This document shows positions 41,044-50,831 of a stretch of 64,000 nucleotides of DNA, in pieces. This stretch comes from Mucilaginibacter sp. (GTDB taxonomy: Bacteria > Bacteroidota > Bacteroidia > Sphingobacteriales > Sphingobacteriaceae): contig NZ_JAQBOF010000022.1 in assembly GCF_028288185.1 (NCBI RefSeq), forward strand, positions 1-64,000, read 5' to 3'. A model generated the notes under the pieces. It made no database searches. It saw only the letters and a list, made by a program, of their open reading frames with translations, and had not been told where the DNA came from. Both the position numbers and the translations under genes were made by a program. The first letter of the stretch is position 1. The number at the start of each line of letters is the position of its first letter.

Positions 41044-41910
41044 TTACATACTTATAAAAAATGCCGCCTCAAATACGTGGCCAATACCTAGTTTTTGTAT
41101 AGCTTCTTTTTGGGTTATGTCTGCATGTTTGCCTACGCTATCTGCGCAACCCAACCAGGGTTCAATACAAACAAAATCGGCGCCGGGTTTATTCCAAAGC
41201 CCCAGGTAATTAAAATGTGGGAACTCTACCGTTAGTGATTGATCATGCTGCGTGCTTTTTATAGTCACCACTCTTGAACGCAGGTTTTTAAATACCAGCG
41301 CGTCATTAGCAAATAGGTCGCGGGTTAAAAACAACTTGCCTTTATCGGTGGCTACCGGCTCGGTTTCGCCATTAAATGTTCCTTCTGGCGCTAGCAGATG
41401 TGTTTTTAACTTCTCGTCAACTTCAAATTCTATATAATAATCCTCGTGCTTCTCGCCTTTATTAAAGGGTACATTAAAGGCCGGGTGCCCGCCAACCGAA
41501 AAATAAATTGGTTTTTTATCCAAATTAATAACCTTATAAGTTACACGCAGGGCGTCATCTATCAGGTCGTAATGAATTTGGAAATCAAATTTATAAGGAT
41601 ATTTGGCCAATGTTTTTTCACAATAAGGCAAAGAGAACCACGCCGATTGTTCGCTAGATGAGATCAGCAATAATTCAGACGTGCGTGCAAAACCATGCCT
41701 TGGCAGTTCATAAGTTTTACCATCAACTAAAAGCTCATTATCAATCAGCTGCCCAACAATGGGGAACAAGTTTGGCGCATGCCATGGCCAAATGGCGGCA
41801 TCGCCTTGCCATAAATGTTCAATGCCGGTAGTTTTGTTAAAAAATGAGGTGAGCTCGCCGCCCTGGTTACGAATAGCTACTTTAAAAAGATGGTTTTCTA
41901 TAATTGTCAT
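41044..41910 (-). CDS. Aldose 1-epimerase family protein (LacX-like)
   Basis: A 288-aa cytoplasmic beta-sandwich protein. The pattern GGELTSFFNKTTGIEHLWQGD, VIDKKPIYFSVGGHPAFNVPF with the likely catalytic His, and CIEPWLGCADSVG follows the galactose mutarotase superfamily, LacX-like branch. It interconverts sugar anomers. No signal peptide. Confidence 0.85.
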   Translation of the reverse strand: MTIIENHLFKVAIRNQGGELTSFFNKTTGIEHLWQGDAAIWPWHAPNLFPIVGQLIDNELLVDGKTYELPRHGFARTSELLLISSSEQSAWFSLPYCEKTLAKYPYKFDFQIHYDLIDDALRVTYKVINLDKKPIYFSVGGHPAFNVPFNKGEKHEDYYIEFEVDEKLKTHLLAPEGTFNGETEPVATDKGKLFLTRDLFANDALVFKNLRSRVVTIKSTQHDQSLTVEFPHFNYLGLWNKPGADFVCIEPWLGCADSVGKHADITQKEAIQKLGIGHVFEAAFFISM

Positions 41911-41985
41911 CGGTTATTTATTGGTACGCTAAAGTTAACAATTATCATACATAGTGGTTTTACCTTTAGCAATTAATCAATAAAC

Positions 41986-44424
41986 TTAGTCATCGTCCTT
42001 TTTCTTTTTTTGCTCAAGAATAACAAATGCGCTGCGTCTTGGAGCCGGCATAACAGAATCTTCGCCCTTAACAGATTTCCAGACCACGTCATTCAATTCA
42101 AGGTCCGGCACCTTGTCTTCATCAGCAAGGTTAAACATTTCAGAGCGTTTACTGCTTCTGTTTACCGCTACATTGCGTTTTTCTATATCAACTTGTGGTG
42201 CTTTTAAAGTGTATCGTGTAAAATCGGGTTTGTTGGTAAAGCAGTCATATAAGGGCATTGCGGCTGCATCATACTGGCTCATAGGCGGCAGGCCCAAAAT
42301 CAACTCCATAGTACGTAACACACCTGATGTTGAATACATGCCATGAATCACTGCATTGCGCTTAACATACGGCCCGGCAACATATACCGGCGAGCGGTGC
42401 GCATCCACATGGTCTGAGCCATTTTGCGCGTCATCCTCCAGAATAAACACTACCGATTCCTTCCAGATAGCGCTTTTTGAAAGATGTTCTAACAACATAC
42501 CTACGCCCTGGTCATTGTCAGCAACTGCCGCAATTGGCGATATGGCACCTTTTCGTTGCCCGCTGGTGTGGTCATTGCCCATCCGCACTATATTCATACG
42601 CGGTACCTGGTTAATATTAAGGAGCGAATCAAAATCATGCGCCCATACATTAGCACGAAACCTGTCGGTAATATCTAAAGTAAAGCCCGGCGTTTGCACA
42701 CACATGTGGCCTTGCAAGGCTTTAATAGTTGTTTTGCCATAAGCTGCAAACTCGCCATAACTGCGGTAGCTTACACCTGCGCGTTTACAATAATCCCATA
42801 TATAACCATCGCGCGGATCAACTATTTTACGCACACCTTCAGAGCCATAATCGCCACCACGACCGCCATAGCTGGTTGGCCAGGTTTTTTCTATGTAATC
42901 TGTAGCATAGGCAGCTGTGCTCCAGTTATGGCCGTCGGCACTAACTTCAGCATCAACATAAAAATTATCCAATAGCGCAAATTCATTAACAATAGCATGG
43001 CTGTTTGGTGTAACCTTACTACCGAAAATACAAAGTGAAGTATCGCCGTTACCTTTTTCTACATCGCCTAAAACCTGGTCGTAAGTACGGTTTTCTTTGA
43101 TGATATAAAACACATATTTAATAGGCGATTTATCAGCCGGGCTGCGTGGTATAGGGTTGCCGGCTTCGCCTGGTGCCCTTTTTTCTAATTTGGCAGTAAA
43201 AGGTGTATTGGCATAAACTTGTTTAGTATAAGCTTTAAGTTGATCCGGGGTAGGTGTATTGATAAATGACAATGTACCCTTAAACAAGCCGCCAATATAT
43301 TGTTCTTTTGTATTTGTAGCACCTTTTTGGTAACTGCTGTTATCAGCTTTCTTTATAGGATGCGGGCCGTTAGGATTTGCCATAGAGGTAAATCCTTTAC
43401 CATTTGACACTAAAATTTTGCTGCCCAACGTTTTAATATTGGTAGGGTACCATCCAACCGGAATAAACCCACGGCTTTGGCTTGCGCCGGATTTGCTAAC
43501 ATCAAATACAGCCAAACAATTGTTATCGGCATTTGCTATATATAAAGTTTTTTCATCGGCTGATAATGCAAGTCCGTTAGTAGTTGAACCTGTTAGTTTT
43601 GTTGGATAAAGCGAGGTAGACAATACTTCGGTTACTTTATCGGTAGCCGTGTTAATAATAGATACCGAGTTATCATTAGCATTAGCCACAAATAAGCGGG
43701 TGCCTTTTTTATTTAACAAAATCTCGTTAGGATGGCTGCCTACTTTAATAGTATATAGCTTACCGGACACTGTATTATAGCAGGTAACTTCTTCGGCATT
43801 CCAGGTAGATATGTATAGTATTTTCTCATCAGGGGATAGCACACAAGTATAAGCCTCGGACGCTAGTTTTACTTTTGATTTTACTGTACGATTTGCCAGA
43901 TTGACAACGTATAAGCTATTATCTTCTTTAGTTACGGTGTATAACAGTGTATTGCTTTTGTTTACCGCGATGCCCGTAGCGCAAACTTTGTTTTTTGGGT
44001 ACGCCGCCGGAGCAAGTTTAATGGTATCGGCAGGTACAAGTTTATTGTTTTTTATGCTGAAATCAATTATCCAATTATCATGGCCGCCCGATGCATACAA
44101 ATGTTTATCATCACGGCTAAATGTTAAACCGTACCACAATTTGCCTATTACTTTTTCGTCCAATAGTTTTTCATTTACAGGATCAATCAACTGTATAGAT
44201 TGGGTGCTTTGCCCGTTATTGGTAACGGCCAGCAATTTGCCTGATGAGGAAAGCTGTATGTTTAACGGCAGATCGCCCAAAGGTAATGAAGTACCGGCAG
44301 GGCTCAACTTCCATCCGTTAGGTAAAAGCACCTGACCTGTTTGTGTTATTTTACCGGGTAATTGGGCCTGAGCTTTTAGTGCAACAGCTGTAAGCGCTGC
44401 AAAAATTAATAGTTTTTGTTTCAT
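41986..44424 (-). CDS. Secreted YncE-like beta-propeller plus phosphoesterase fusion
   Basis: An 812-aa exported protein, signal cleaved about 20. Residues about 35-370 are YVTN-type beta-propeller repeats (LAVTNNGQSTQSIQLIDP, KHLYASGGHDNWIIDF, KILYISTWNAEEVTCYN, RLFVANANDNSVSIIN). Residues about 425-740 are an alkaline-phosphatase-fold phosphoesterase (YVFYIIKENRTYDQVLGD, DNFYVDAEVSADGHNWSTA, FILEDDAQNGSDHVDAHRSP), with the metal-binding Asp/His set. Such bifunctional periplasmic proteins are frequent in Bacteroidota. Substrate unknown. The basic QKKKKDDD tail is short and odd. Confidence 0.88.
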   Translation of the reverse strand: MKQKLLIFAALTAVALKAQAQLPGKITQTGQVLLPNGWKLSPAGTSLPLGDLPLNIQLSSSGKLLAVTNNGQSTQSIQLIDPVNEKLLDEKVIGKLWYGLTFSRDDKHLYASGGHDNWIIDFSIKNNKLVPADTIKLAPAAYPKNKVCATGIAVNKSNTLLYTVTKEDNSLYVVNLANRTVKSKVKLASEAYTCVLSPDEKILYISTWNAEEVTCYNTVSGKLYTIKVGSHPNEILLNKKGTRLFVANANDNSVSIINTATDKVTEVLSTSLYPTKLTGSTTNGLALSADEKTLYIANADNNCLAVFDVSKSGASQSRGFIPVGWYPTNIKTLGSKILVSNGKGFTSMANPNGPHPIKKADNSSYQKGATNTKEQYIGGLFKGTLSFINTPTPDQLKAYTKQVYANTPFTAKLEKRAPGEAGNPIPRSPADKSPIKYVFYIIKENRTYDQVLGDVEKGNGDTSLCIFGSKVTPNSHAIVNEFALLDNFYVDAEVSADGHNWSTAAYATDYIEKTWPTSYGGRGGDYGSEGVRKIVDPRDGYIWDYCKRAGVSYRSYGEFAAYGKTTIKALQGHMCVQTPGFTLDITDRFRANVWAHDFDSLLNINQVPRMNIVRMGNDHTSGQRKGAISPIAAVADNDQGVGMLLEHLSKSAIWKESVVFILEDDAQNGSDHVDAHRSPVYVAGPYVKRNAVIHGMYSTSGVLRTMELILGLPPMSQYDAAAMPLYDCFTNKPDFTRYTLKAPQVDIEKRNVAVNRSSKRSEMFNLADEDKVPDLELNDVVWKSVKGEDSVMPAPRRSAFVILEQKKKKDDD

Positions 44425-44500
44425 TGTTTTTTAACTAGTGTACCAAAAATACATATTGATTTACTGTAAAATCCTATTTAACAAAAACTTAATATAGATG

Positions 44501-45298
44501 TTACTTATCTAGCTTAATTAAAGATTTGATCACCGAATCTTTTTGAGCCGAAGTAAGTTTATAATTAAACTTAAATATAGCGTTCTCAAAATCACCATAA
44601 GATGGATTGGGTATAATGATATACTTATTCCCGAATTGCTTTTTCAATTTTTCGGTAGTTGCCATACGGCTTTCTTCTGATGGTTTATTATCATATAAGG
44701 CATCAAAATCAGTCAGATTATCGCCGCAAAGTAGTACGATGTTATATTTGGATAATACAGCCTGACGGCGGGCTTCTTTGCTTGATACAGCTTGTTTTAA
44801 AATGATATGCGTATCATCAGCATAAGGCAAATGGTAAAGCTTTAAATTTTGAGTTGTTCCAAGGCGTTCATCCTCATCCCTATTAGTGATATAAAATACA
44901 ACAACGCCTTTTGATGCGGCGTATTTAAAAAATGATGGCGCTCCCGGCACAGTATCAGCAATGCCTTTGGCGGTCCATTGTTTCCAGGCTTTCAGGTCGA
45001 ACTCCTGATTGTTGATAGCTCTTGCTGCATCGTAAGGGCTATTATCTAATAGCGTTTCATCAATATCGGTAACTACGGCAAGCGGCTTTTTGCCTTTATG
45101 TTTAAGGGCCGCATCTAAACGCAATTTAGCCATGTTATACGCCTGGAAACATAGCGCTTTATACTCGGCCGCACGTTGCTGGTATAAGGATGACCATACC
45201 TTGCCCCCATTGGCAGTAGATAGATCTTTGGGAGTATCCTGCGCGTTAGCGGCAATAACCGTGAATAATAAACCTGTTAGCAAAAGTAATTTTTTCAT
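44501..45298 (-). CDS. Acid phosphatase/5'-nucleotidase, lipoprotein e(P4)-like
   Basis: A 265-aa exported HAD-superfamily phosphatase, signal cleaved about 19 (AANAQ). The HAD motif I is VVTDIDETLLDNSPY (DxDET), motif II VVFYITNRDE, and motif IV LLCGDNLTDF. The class-C/e(P4) family dephosphorylates nucleotides such as NMN in the periplasm. Unlike the typical e(P4), no lipobox Cys is seen, so it is probably soluble. Confidence 0.9.
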   Translation of the reverse strand: MKKLLLLTGLLFTVIAANAQDTPKDLSTANGGKVWSSLYQQRAAEYKALCFQAYNMAKLRLDAALKHKGKKPLAVVTDIDETLLDNSPYDAARAINNQEFDLKAWKQWTAKGIADTVPGAPSFFKYAASKGVVVFYITNRDEDERLGTTQNLKLYHLPYADDTHIILKQAVSSKEARRQAVLSKYNIVLLCGDNLTDFDALYDNKPSEESRMATTEKLKKQFGNKYIIIPNPSYGDFENAIFKFNYKLTSAQKDSVIKSLIKLDK

Positions 45299-45303
45299 GA
45301 AAA

Positions 45304-45852
45304 TTAGCTTAATAGCTCCGGCTTTATTTTATCCAAAAAATCTTTGGCAAACTTATTTAGCTTGGGTTGTATCACAAACGAGCAATAAGGTTTTACCGGG
45401 TTCTCGTTAAAATAGTTCTGATGATAATCTTCGGCCTTGTAAAACTCACTTGCAGGGGTAACTTCGGTAACGATGGGCTTGCTGAACACGTGCTCATCGG
45501 TTAGTTTTTTTATCATGGCTTCGGCTGCTTGCTTTTGCTCATCAGTAGTATAAAATATAGCCGAACGGTATTGTGTACCCACATCATTGCCCTGGCGGTT
45601 TAAAGTGGTGGCATCATGCGTTTTAAAAAATATAAGCACTATCTCATCCAGGCTAACCGCATCGGCATCATATTCTATCTCTACCACTTCTGCATGTCCG
45701 GTATTGCCACTGCAAATTTGCTCATAAGTAGGGTTTTTAGTTTGGCCTCCCATGTAGCCTGAAACAATAGCCCTTACACCCTTAACTGTCTGAAATATAG
45801 CTTCGGTGCACCAAAAGCAACCGCTGCCAAATGTTATTTTCTGTATATTCAT
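45304..45852 (-). CDS. msrA: Peptide methionine sulfoxide reductase MsrA
   Basis: A 182-aa enzyme that reduces methionine-S-sulfoxide. The catalytic motif GSGCFWCTEAIFQ is at about residues 9-21; GYMGGQTKNPTYEQICSGNTGHAE and PEFYKAEDYHQNYF-like sequence (SEFYKAEDYHQNYF) follow. The start at 45852 (MNIQKITFG) fits the family; the frame is open 24 bp upstream. It lies 6 bp upstream of the e(P4)-like phosphatase end-to-end, so cotranscription is likely. Confidence 0.95.
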   Translation of the reverse strand: MNIQKITFGSGCFWCTEAIFQTVKGVRAIVSGYMGGQTKNPTYEQICSGNTGHAEVVEIEYDADAVSLDEIVLIFFKTHDATTLNRQGNDVGTQYRSAIFYTTDEQKQAAEAMIKKLTDEHVFSKPIVTEVTPASEFYKAEDYHQNYFNENPVKPYCSFVIQPKLNKFAKDFLDKIKPELLS

Positions 45853-45958
45853 AATATTATAACGAAGGTATGACACTTTAGTTTAAAAGCACATGTTTAA
45901 ACATTTATATTTGGTATTTTAATTGAGTAACTTTAATCACAACAAAAAACTTAAAATT

Positions 45959-46357
45959 ATGAAAATTGCAGTATTAATTGCACGGATATTACTTGGTTTG
46001 ATCTTCGTGGTGTTTGGATTGAATTTTTTCTTTCCGCAGGTTTTGCATATGGCACAACCGCCTATGAGCAAGGAAGCTTCTGCATTTGCTGGCGGACTTT
46101 GGGGTTCGGGCTATTTTTTCCAGTACCTGAAAGTTATTGAAATTGTAAGCGGGTTATTTTTATTGGTTAACCGTTATACCGCTTTCTTTTTACTGGTATT
46201 ACTACCTATCAGTGTAAATGTCTTCTTGTTTCATACCATGTTGGCACCGGCAGGCATACCTGTTGGAGTTGCTGTATTGGCATTAAACATATTTTTATGC
46301 ATTGGTTATATTAAATATTATGCCGGTGTGTTTACTGCTAAGCCAACGGCTAGCTAA
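45959..46357 (+). CDS. DoxX-like membrane protein
   Basis: A 132-aa inner-membrane protein with four segments (about 4-20, 46-64, 68-88, 98-118). The start MKIAVLIARILLGLIFVVFGLNFFF and KVIEIVSGLFLLVNRYTAFFLLVLLPI match the DoxX pattern. The frame is open to 45923, but MKI at 45959 is the usual start. Divergent from msrA. Confidence 0.8.
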   Translation: MKIAVLIARILLGLIFVVFGLNFFFPQVLHMAQPPMSKEASAFAGGLWGSGYFFQYLKVIEIVSGLFLLVNRYTAFFLLVLLPISVNVFLFHTMLAPAGIPVGVAVLALNIFLCIGYIKYYAGVFTAKPTAS

Positions 46358-46380
46358 ATTATTTGTCATTACAAAGGGTA

Positions 46381-46417
46381 ATAGATTAGACAACTTTTTA
46401 AAAGTTGTCTAATCTAT
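46381..46417. repeat. Hairpin AGATTAGACAACTT family, copy 1
   Basis: AGATTAGACAACTT (46383-46396) pairs with AAGTTGTCTAATCT (46402-46415), a 14-bp perfect stem (extending further with AATAG/CTATT). A second copy lies at 63473-63505. It lies between two convergent genes and may terminate both. TAATCTTCTAATCCTAAAAA just after recurs near 57390. Confidence 0.75.
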
Positions 46418-46453
46418 TTATCCTGGTAATCTTCTAATCCTAAAAATCTTAGT

Positions 46454-48343
46454 CTAGCTAGCTATCGGCAACTCTTCTGCATCTTCTACAATGGTAGGGT
46501 TCACTGTTTCATCATCTTTCTCCACCCTTAAATTACCGATGATGTGTTGTTGTCTCGCGGGGGTGTTTTTACCCATAAAGTACTCTAACAAACCTTTGAT
46601 ATTGGCGTCTTTCAGGATAACCGGATCCAGGCGGATGTCTTTACCTATAAACAGGCCAAACTCATCCGGCGATATTTCGCCCAGGCCTTTAAAGCGGGTT
46701 ATTTCTGGTTTTACACCTAATTTAGCTATGGCATTACGGCGCTCTTCGTCGCTGTAGCAATAAATGGTTTCTTTTTTATTACGAACCCTAAACAACGGAG
46801 TTTGCAATATAAATACGTGCCCGGCTTTTACCAGGTCTGGGAAGAACTGCAGGAAGAAAGTCATCAGCAGCAAGCGTATATGCATACCATCCACATCCGC
46901 ATCGGTAGCTATTACTATATTATTATAACGCAGTGCATCCAGGCCATCTTCTATATTAAGCGCATGTTGCAACAGGTTAAACTCCTCATTCTCATAAACC
47001 ACTTTTTTTGTTAGTCCGTAGCAGTTTAGCGGCTTACCTTTTAAGCTAAATACTGCCTGTGTCATCACATCGCGCGATTTGGTGATCGACCCGCTGGCCG
47101 AGTCACCTTCGGTAATAAACAGGGTGGTATCTTGCTTACGCTCGTGGGTATCATCAAAATGCAGCTTGCAATCGCGCAGCTTGCGGTTATGTAGCGATGC
47201 TTTTTTGGCGCGATCGTTAGCCAGTTTTTTAATGCCGGCAATATCCTTGCGCTCGCGCTCTGATTGCATGATCCGCTTTAATAGCGCATCTGCCGCAGAC
47301 GGATTTTTATGCAGGTAATTATCTAGTTCTTTCTTTACAAAATCGCCGATAAATGTGCGGACAGATGGCCCTTCCGGACCAATATTTTGTGACCCCAGCT
47401 TGGTTTTTGTTTGCGACTCGAACACCGGCTCCTGCACTTTTATCGCGATAGCAGATACGATAGATGCACGAACATCCGAAGCATCAAACTCTTTTTTATA
47501 AAACTCGCGGATAGTTTTAACTACTGCTTCACGGAAAGCCGCCTGGTGCGTACCGCCTTGCGTAGTGTGCTGGCCATTTACGAACGAGTAATACTCCTCG
47601 CCATATTGCTGCCCGTGGGTCATGGCTATTTCTATATCCTCGCCTTTTAGGTGGATGATAGGATAACGCAGGGTTTCTACATCGGTTCTTTTGGTTAGCA
47701 GATCGTACAGCCCGCGTTCCGAAAAATATTTTTGATTATTAAAGTTGATGGTCAGGCCTGAGTTAAGGAACACATAGTTCCAGATCATGCTATCTATAAA
47801 CTCGGGGATAAAATGATAATTCCTGAAGATGGTCTCATCAGGATAAAAATTGATAGCGGTACCGTTGCGTTGTGTGGTTTCTTTTTCGGGTTCGTCTTTT
47901 ACTAACTCGCCTTTTTCAAACTCGGCAATTTTGGTGCGGCCATCGCGGTATGATTGCACAATGAATGATGTTGATAATGCATTAACCGCCTTTGTACCTA
48001 CCCCATTTAAACCTACCGATTTCTGAAACGCCTTGCTATCATATTTACCACCTGTATTTATTTTTGATACGCAATCTATCACTTTACCCAGTGGTATACC
48101 GCGGCCATAATCGCGTACGGTAACTTTATGGTCGCTTATATTGATCTCGATGGTTTTGCCCGAGCCCATTACAAACTCATCTATCGAGTTATCTACAATT
48201 TCTTTCAGTAATACATATATCCCGTCATCATAAGCCGAGCCATCGCCCAGCTTACCAATATACATGCCGGGGCGCAGGCGGATATGTTCTTTCCAATCAA
48301 GCGACCGTATACTATCTTCACTATAACTTACTGCTTCTGCCAT
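46454..48343 (-). CDS. parE: DNA topoisomerase IV subunit B
   Basis: A 629-aa ATPase subunit. The GHKL fold is at the N-terminus ([46 protein letters not shown]), the transducer with QTKTKLGS (about 305), and the Toprim domain ([31 protein letters not shown]) at about 400-530. It supplies ATP-driven strand passage to ParC. Here it is convergent with parC and separated from it by 5.5 kb, not in one operon. Confidence 0.95.
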   Translation of the reverse strand: MAEAVSYSEDSIRSLDWKEHIRLRPGMYIGKLGDGSAYDDGIYVLLKEIVDNSIDEFVMGSGKTIEINISDHKVTVRDYGRGIPLGKVIDCVSKINTGGKYDSKAFQKSVGLNGVGTKAVNALSTSFIVQSYRDGRTKIAEFEKGELVKDEPEKETTQRNGTAINFYPDETIFRNYHFIPEFIDSMIWNYVFLNSGLTINFNNQKYFSERGLYDLLTKRTDVETLRYPIIHLKGEDIEIAMTHGQQYGEEYYSFVNGQHTTQGGTHQAAFREAVVKTIREFYKKEFDASDVRASIVSAIAIKVQEPVFESQTKTKLGSQNIGPEGPSVRTFIGDFVKKELDNYLHKNPSAADALLKRIMQSERERKDIAGIKKLANDRAKKASLHNRKLRDCKLHFDDTHERKQDTTLFITEGDSASGSITKSRDVMTQAVFSLKGKPLNCYGLTKKVVYENEEFNLLQHALNIEDGLDALRYNNIVIATDADVDGMHIRLLLMTFFLQFFPDLVKAGHVFILQTPLFRVRNKKETIYCYSDEERRNAIAKLGVKPEITRFKGLGEISPDEFGLFIGKDIRLDPVILKDANIKGLLEYFMGKNTPARQQHIIGNLRVEKDDETVNPTIVEDAEELPIAS

Positions 48344-48454
48344 TTTAATATCTGTGTAATTTCAATCCGGGATGCAGGAAGCCTCCCTACAGCAAAAATA
48401 AAGTTTAGCAGCTCAACTCCTAATTCAAATCTCTTAACTTATCAACATTGTTGT

Positions 48455-48550
48455 TAAAGATTGAAGATTAGTGATTAAAGATTGGTGCCTGGCGCTTTTT
48501 TACCCAACGACAGGCACTAATCTTTAATCTTCAATTAACTAATCTTTAAA
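48455..48550. repeat. Inverted repeat of AAGATTAGTG words
   Basis: AAAGATTGAAGATTAGTGAT TAAAGATTGGTGCCTG and CAGGCACTAATCTTTAATCT TCAATTAACTAATCTTTAAA are inverted around GCGCTTTTTTACCCAACGA. The words GATTAAAGATT and ACTAATCTT are shuffled repeats. It lies downstream of the 48563 gene and upstream of parE, both minus strand. Confidence 0.65.
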
Positions 48551-48562
48551 CCCTAATCTTTG

Positions 48563-49177
48563 TTACTTAAACTTCAGACAATTACTGGCAAGGTTCATGT
48601 TTTTAAAGAATTCGGGGCCCTTTTCGTTGGTGAAACAAATGGCCATGATGGTGCCCGCACCGTTTTTTTGGAGTACAACCAACAACGCGTATTTATAATG
48701 TTTGGTAATGGGCGAATCGTCGAGGTTTAATAGATAGGTGCTGCCGGCATCGGCGTTATACCTGTCTAATATGTATGATGGAAGGTCTCTTTTTAAATAA
48801 CCTTTCTCGGAGGTAAAAGCTGTAATCTGATTTTTAGCCAGGCTTTTATATAATGAATCAGTAGCTATATGAATGTTTTTATCCGCTAAAAATTTCTCGG
48901 CTTCCTTTTGGGTATTAATGCGCATCCATACTTCAAAATCCGCATCGGGTAATTTCATTGCGTAATCAAACGGGAATGCATCTGTATTAGGCGCTTTAAT
49001 TTCCTTAAAACCCTCCGGGAAAGTAAACGCAATATTTACCTGGGCCAATGAGTTGGTAAAGTTTTTAAGCTGATTTCCTGCAGGCGCATGGTTTATCTGC
49101 GCAAATACGGGAGTTGCCAACAGCAGCAACAAAACATTAAATAGAAAACAGTTAATACTTTTTGTGACAGTGTTCAT
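48563..49177 (-). CDS. Secreted protein of unknown function
   Basis: A 204-aa exported protein, signal peptide (about 1-26, FLFNVLLLLLATPVFAQ). The C-terminal part YALLVVLQKNGAGTIMAICFTNEKGPEFFKNMNLASNCLKFK, shown in part (LVVLQKNGAGTIM, ASNCLKFK), resembles in layout the C-terminus of the 61622 protein, so they may be distant relatives. The ATG at 49177 gives a clean signal peptide; the frame is open to 49225. No family recognised. Confidence 0.65.
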   Translation of the reverse strand: MNTVTKSINCFLFNVLLLLLATPVFAQINHAPAGNQLKNFTNSLAQVNIAFTFPEGFKEIKAPNTDAFPFDYAMKLPDADFEVWMRINTQKEAEKFLADKNIHIATDSLYKSLAKNQITAFTSEKGYLKRDLPSYILDRYNADAGSTYLLNLDDSPITKHYKYALLVVLQKNGAGTIMAICFTNEKGPEFFKNMNLASNCLKFK

Positions 49178-49310
49178 TATATAAGCAATGCAAAAAACGT
49201 TAATTTTTAGCTTATTGTATGCCAACTTAAAATTATGAAATTTTATAATATAAATTTAAAAAATAAACAATTAGGTTAAATTAAAACTTTATTAGAAAAG
49301 CACCTGTTAA

Positions 49311-50318
49311 CTATAGTTGGTACTCGATGATCCTTTTTTGCGGATCAAAAGGTGCCAGTTCATTTAAACCCATTGCTTGTATAGCGGCATCAATTAATTT
49401 AGTTTGGTTAACCACATAGGTAATGCCTTGCTTATGCAAAAAATATTGGCCGGCATCAACTATGGCTCTTAGGGGGATCATGCCTATCAATTCGCTGCCG
49501 GTAACGTTAACACCGTGTGCTGTTGCACGGGCGCATACTTCGTCAAACACTACATGAATTGGGGTTGCGGCTATATTAGTTAAATTCATAGATACCTGTG
49601 CTTTGCCATATTCTTCAATATACCAGCCAATAGCTTTTACGTATTTTAACGTCCCCTGGATTCGTTCTTTGCCATTTTCACCAATAATAATTTTACCGGT
49701 CTCTCTTACCTCCTGCGCAATCTCATTGGCCACGTGGGTTGATTGCGTATCCAGGTTAATATTATAGGCTATCAAAAAATCACGGGCACCTATTACGGTT
49801 GCACCGCGTTTGGCATCCAATTCGGCGGGGCCAAAATCTGGCAGCCAGTTGGGCAGTTTTATTTTTTTGAAGAACCCCTCATACTCGCCGGCACGTATGG
49901 CGGCCAGGTTACTACGTTTTTTGTTGGACTGCGAGTGCTCATATAAATAAACCGGGATCTGCAATTCGTTACCAACGCGTTTGGCCAGTTGCAGGGCATA
50001 TTCGGCAACCTCATCAATGGTGATATTGCTAACCGGTATCAACGGGCAAACATCTGTAGCGCCCATGCGTGGATGCTCGCCGGTTTGCGTGCGCATGTCT
50101 ATTAACTCGCCAGCCATTTTTATGGCGAGGAAAGCCGCTTCAACAACCGCATCGGGTTCGCCGGCAAAAGTTACTACGGTACGGTTAGCTCCGCGGCCCG
50201 GATCGACATTCAATAATTTCACGCCCGTTACCGATCCTATTTCGCCGGTAATACTGTTGATGATGTCAGGATCAACACCTTCGCTAAAATTGGGTACGCA
50301 CTCTATAATTGGTTTCAT
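49311..50318 (-). CDS. ftcD: Glutamate formimidoyltransferase
   Basis: A 335-aa enzyme that transfers the formimino group from formiminoglutamate to tetrahydrofolate in histidine degradation. It begins MKPIIECVPNFSEGVDPDII and carries DPGRGANRTVVTFAG, TQTGEHPRMGATDVCPLIPV with the catalytic His region, and GAVVIGARDFLIAYN-like (GATVIGARDFLIAYNINLDT). Length matches the transferase domain only, with no fused cyclodeaminase. No hut genes lie next to it. Confidence 0.92.
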   Translation of the reverse strand: MKPIIECVPNFSEGVDPDIINSITGEIGSVTGVKLLNVDPGRGANRTVVTFAGEPDAVVEAAFLAIKMAGELIDMRTQTGEHPRMGATDVCPLIPVSNITIDEVAEYALQLAKRVGNELQIPVYLYEHSQSNKKRSNLAAIRAGEYEGFFKKIKLPNWLPDFGPAELDAKRGATVIGARDFLIAYNINLDTQSTHVANEIAQEVRETGKIIIGENGKERIQGTLKYVKAIGWYIEEYGKAQVSMNLTNIAATPIHVVFDEVCARATAHGVNVTGSELIGMIPLRAIVDAGQYFLHKQGITYVVNQTKLIDAAIQAMGLNELAPFDPQKRIIEYQL

Positions 50319-50329
50319 TGGAGGCGCAA

Positions 50330-50450
50330 TTTAAATATTATTTGGGAAGATAGCCTCTCTATAGATCACCCTCCTTAAAAATTAAGGCACATCTTTGAGC
50401 CATCATCATCTAATAAAAATGCTCCCTGCTATTCACACCAGTATTGCGGT
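50330..50450. other. Start of the 0.5-kb spacer before the ABC operon
   Basis: No gene or clear signal seen here; the tandem repeat follows. Confidence 0.3.
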
Positions 50451-50590
50451 TTTTAGCGGTAGTAAAATGGGCTGGTTTTAAAGTATATGCCGTTTTACCG
50501 GTAGTAATTTTACGCATTTATCGGATATAAGCCTTTTTACCGGTAGTGTTTTTTGCCATTTATCGGGTATAAGGCACTTTACCAATGGTA
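50451..50590. repeat. 42-bp tandem repeat, about 3.3 units
   Basis: Units start at 50451, 50493, 50535 and, partial, 50577, exactly 42 bp apart. The consensus is TTTTACCGGTAGTAATTTT then CATTTATCGGATATAAGCC. TTTTACCGGTAGT is kept in the middle two units; unit 1 has TTTTAGCGGTAGT. The spacer is noncoding. It could be a protein-binding array or a slipped duplication; 42 bp is four helical turns. Confidence 0.75.
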
Positions 50591-50770
50591 TTATTTTCTA
50601 TTAATTTATTGATAATAAGTATCTTATGATAATTCAAAGAACACAGAATGGTTTTTTACTAAACTCAATATTTTGCTTTAATATTTGATAATTGGAAGTA
50701 TTGTGATTATAGCAATATACAAAAATTACAGTGCATTAATGGTGGCAATATTTGGCTTTTTTAAATAAAT

Positions 50771-50826
50771 TTTGAAATACAAATTCTTTATTTACATTTG
50801 TAGTGTACTATTTAACTAATACACTA
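50771..50826 (+). promoter_or_regulatory. Promoter and GntR operator of the ABC operon
   Basis: TTTG at 50771-50774, 18 bases, then TACATTTG (50793-50800): a full Bacteroidota promoter match. Immediately downstream TAGTGT (50801-50806) and ACACTA (50821-50826) form an inverted repeat over 26 bp, which overlaps the transcription start near 50807 and ends 6 bp before the first ATG. It is placed so that a bound repressor would block initiation, fitting the YtrA-type GntR regulator encoded as the third gene. Confidence 0.7.
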
Positions 50827-50831
50827 AACCA

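Noticed and set aside
50451..50590. Possible CRISPR array
   Set aside because: The units are adjacent with no unique spacers, and no cas gene is in the window.
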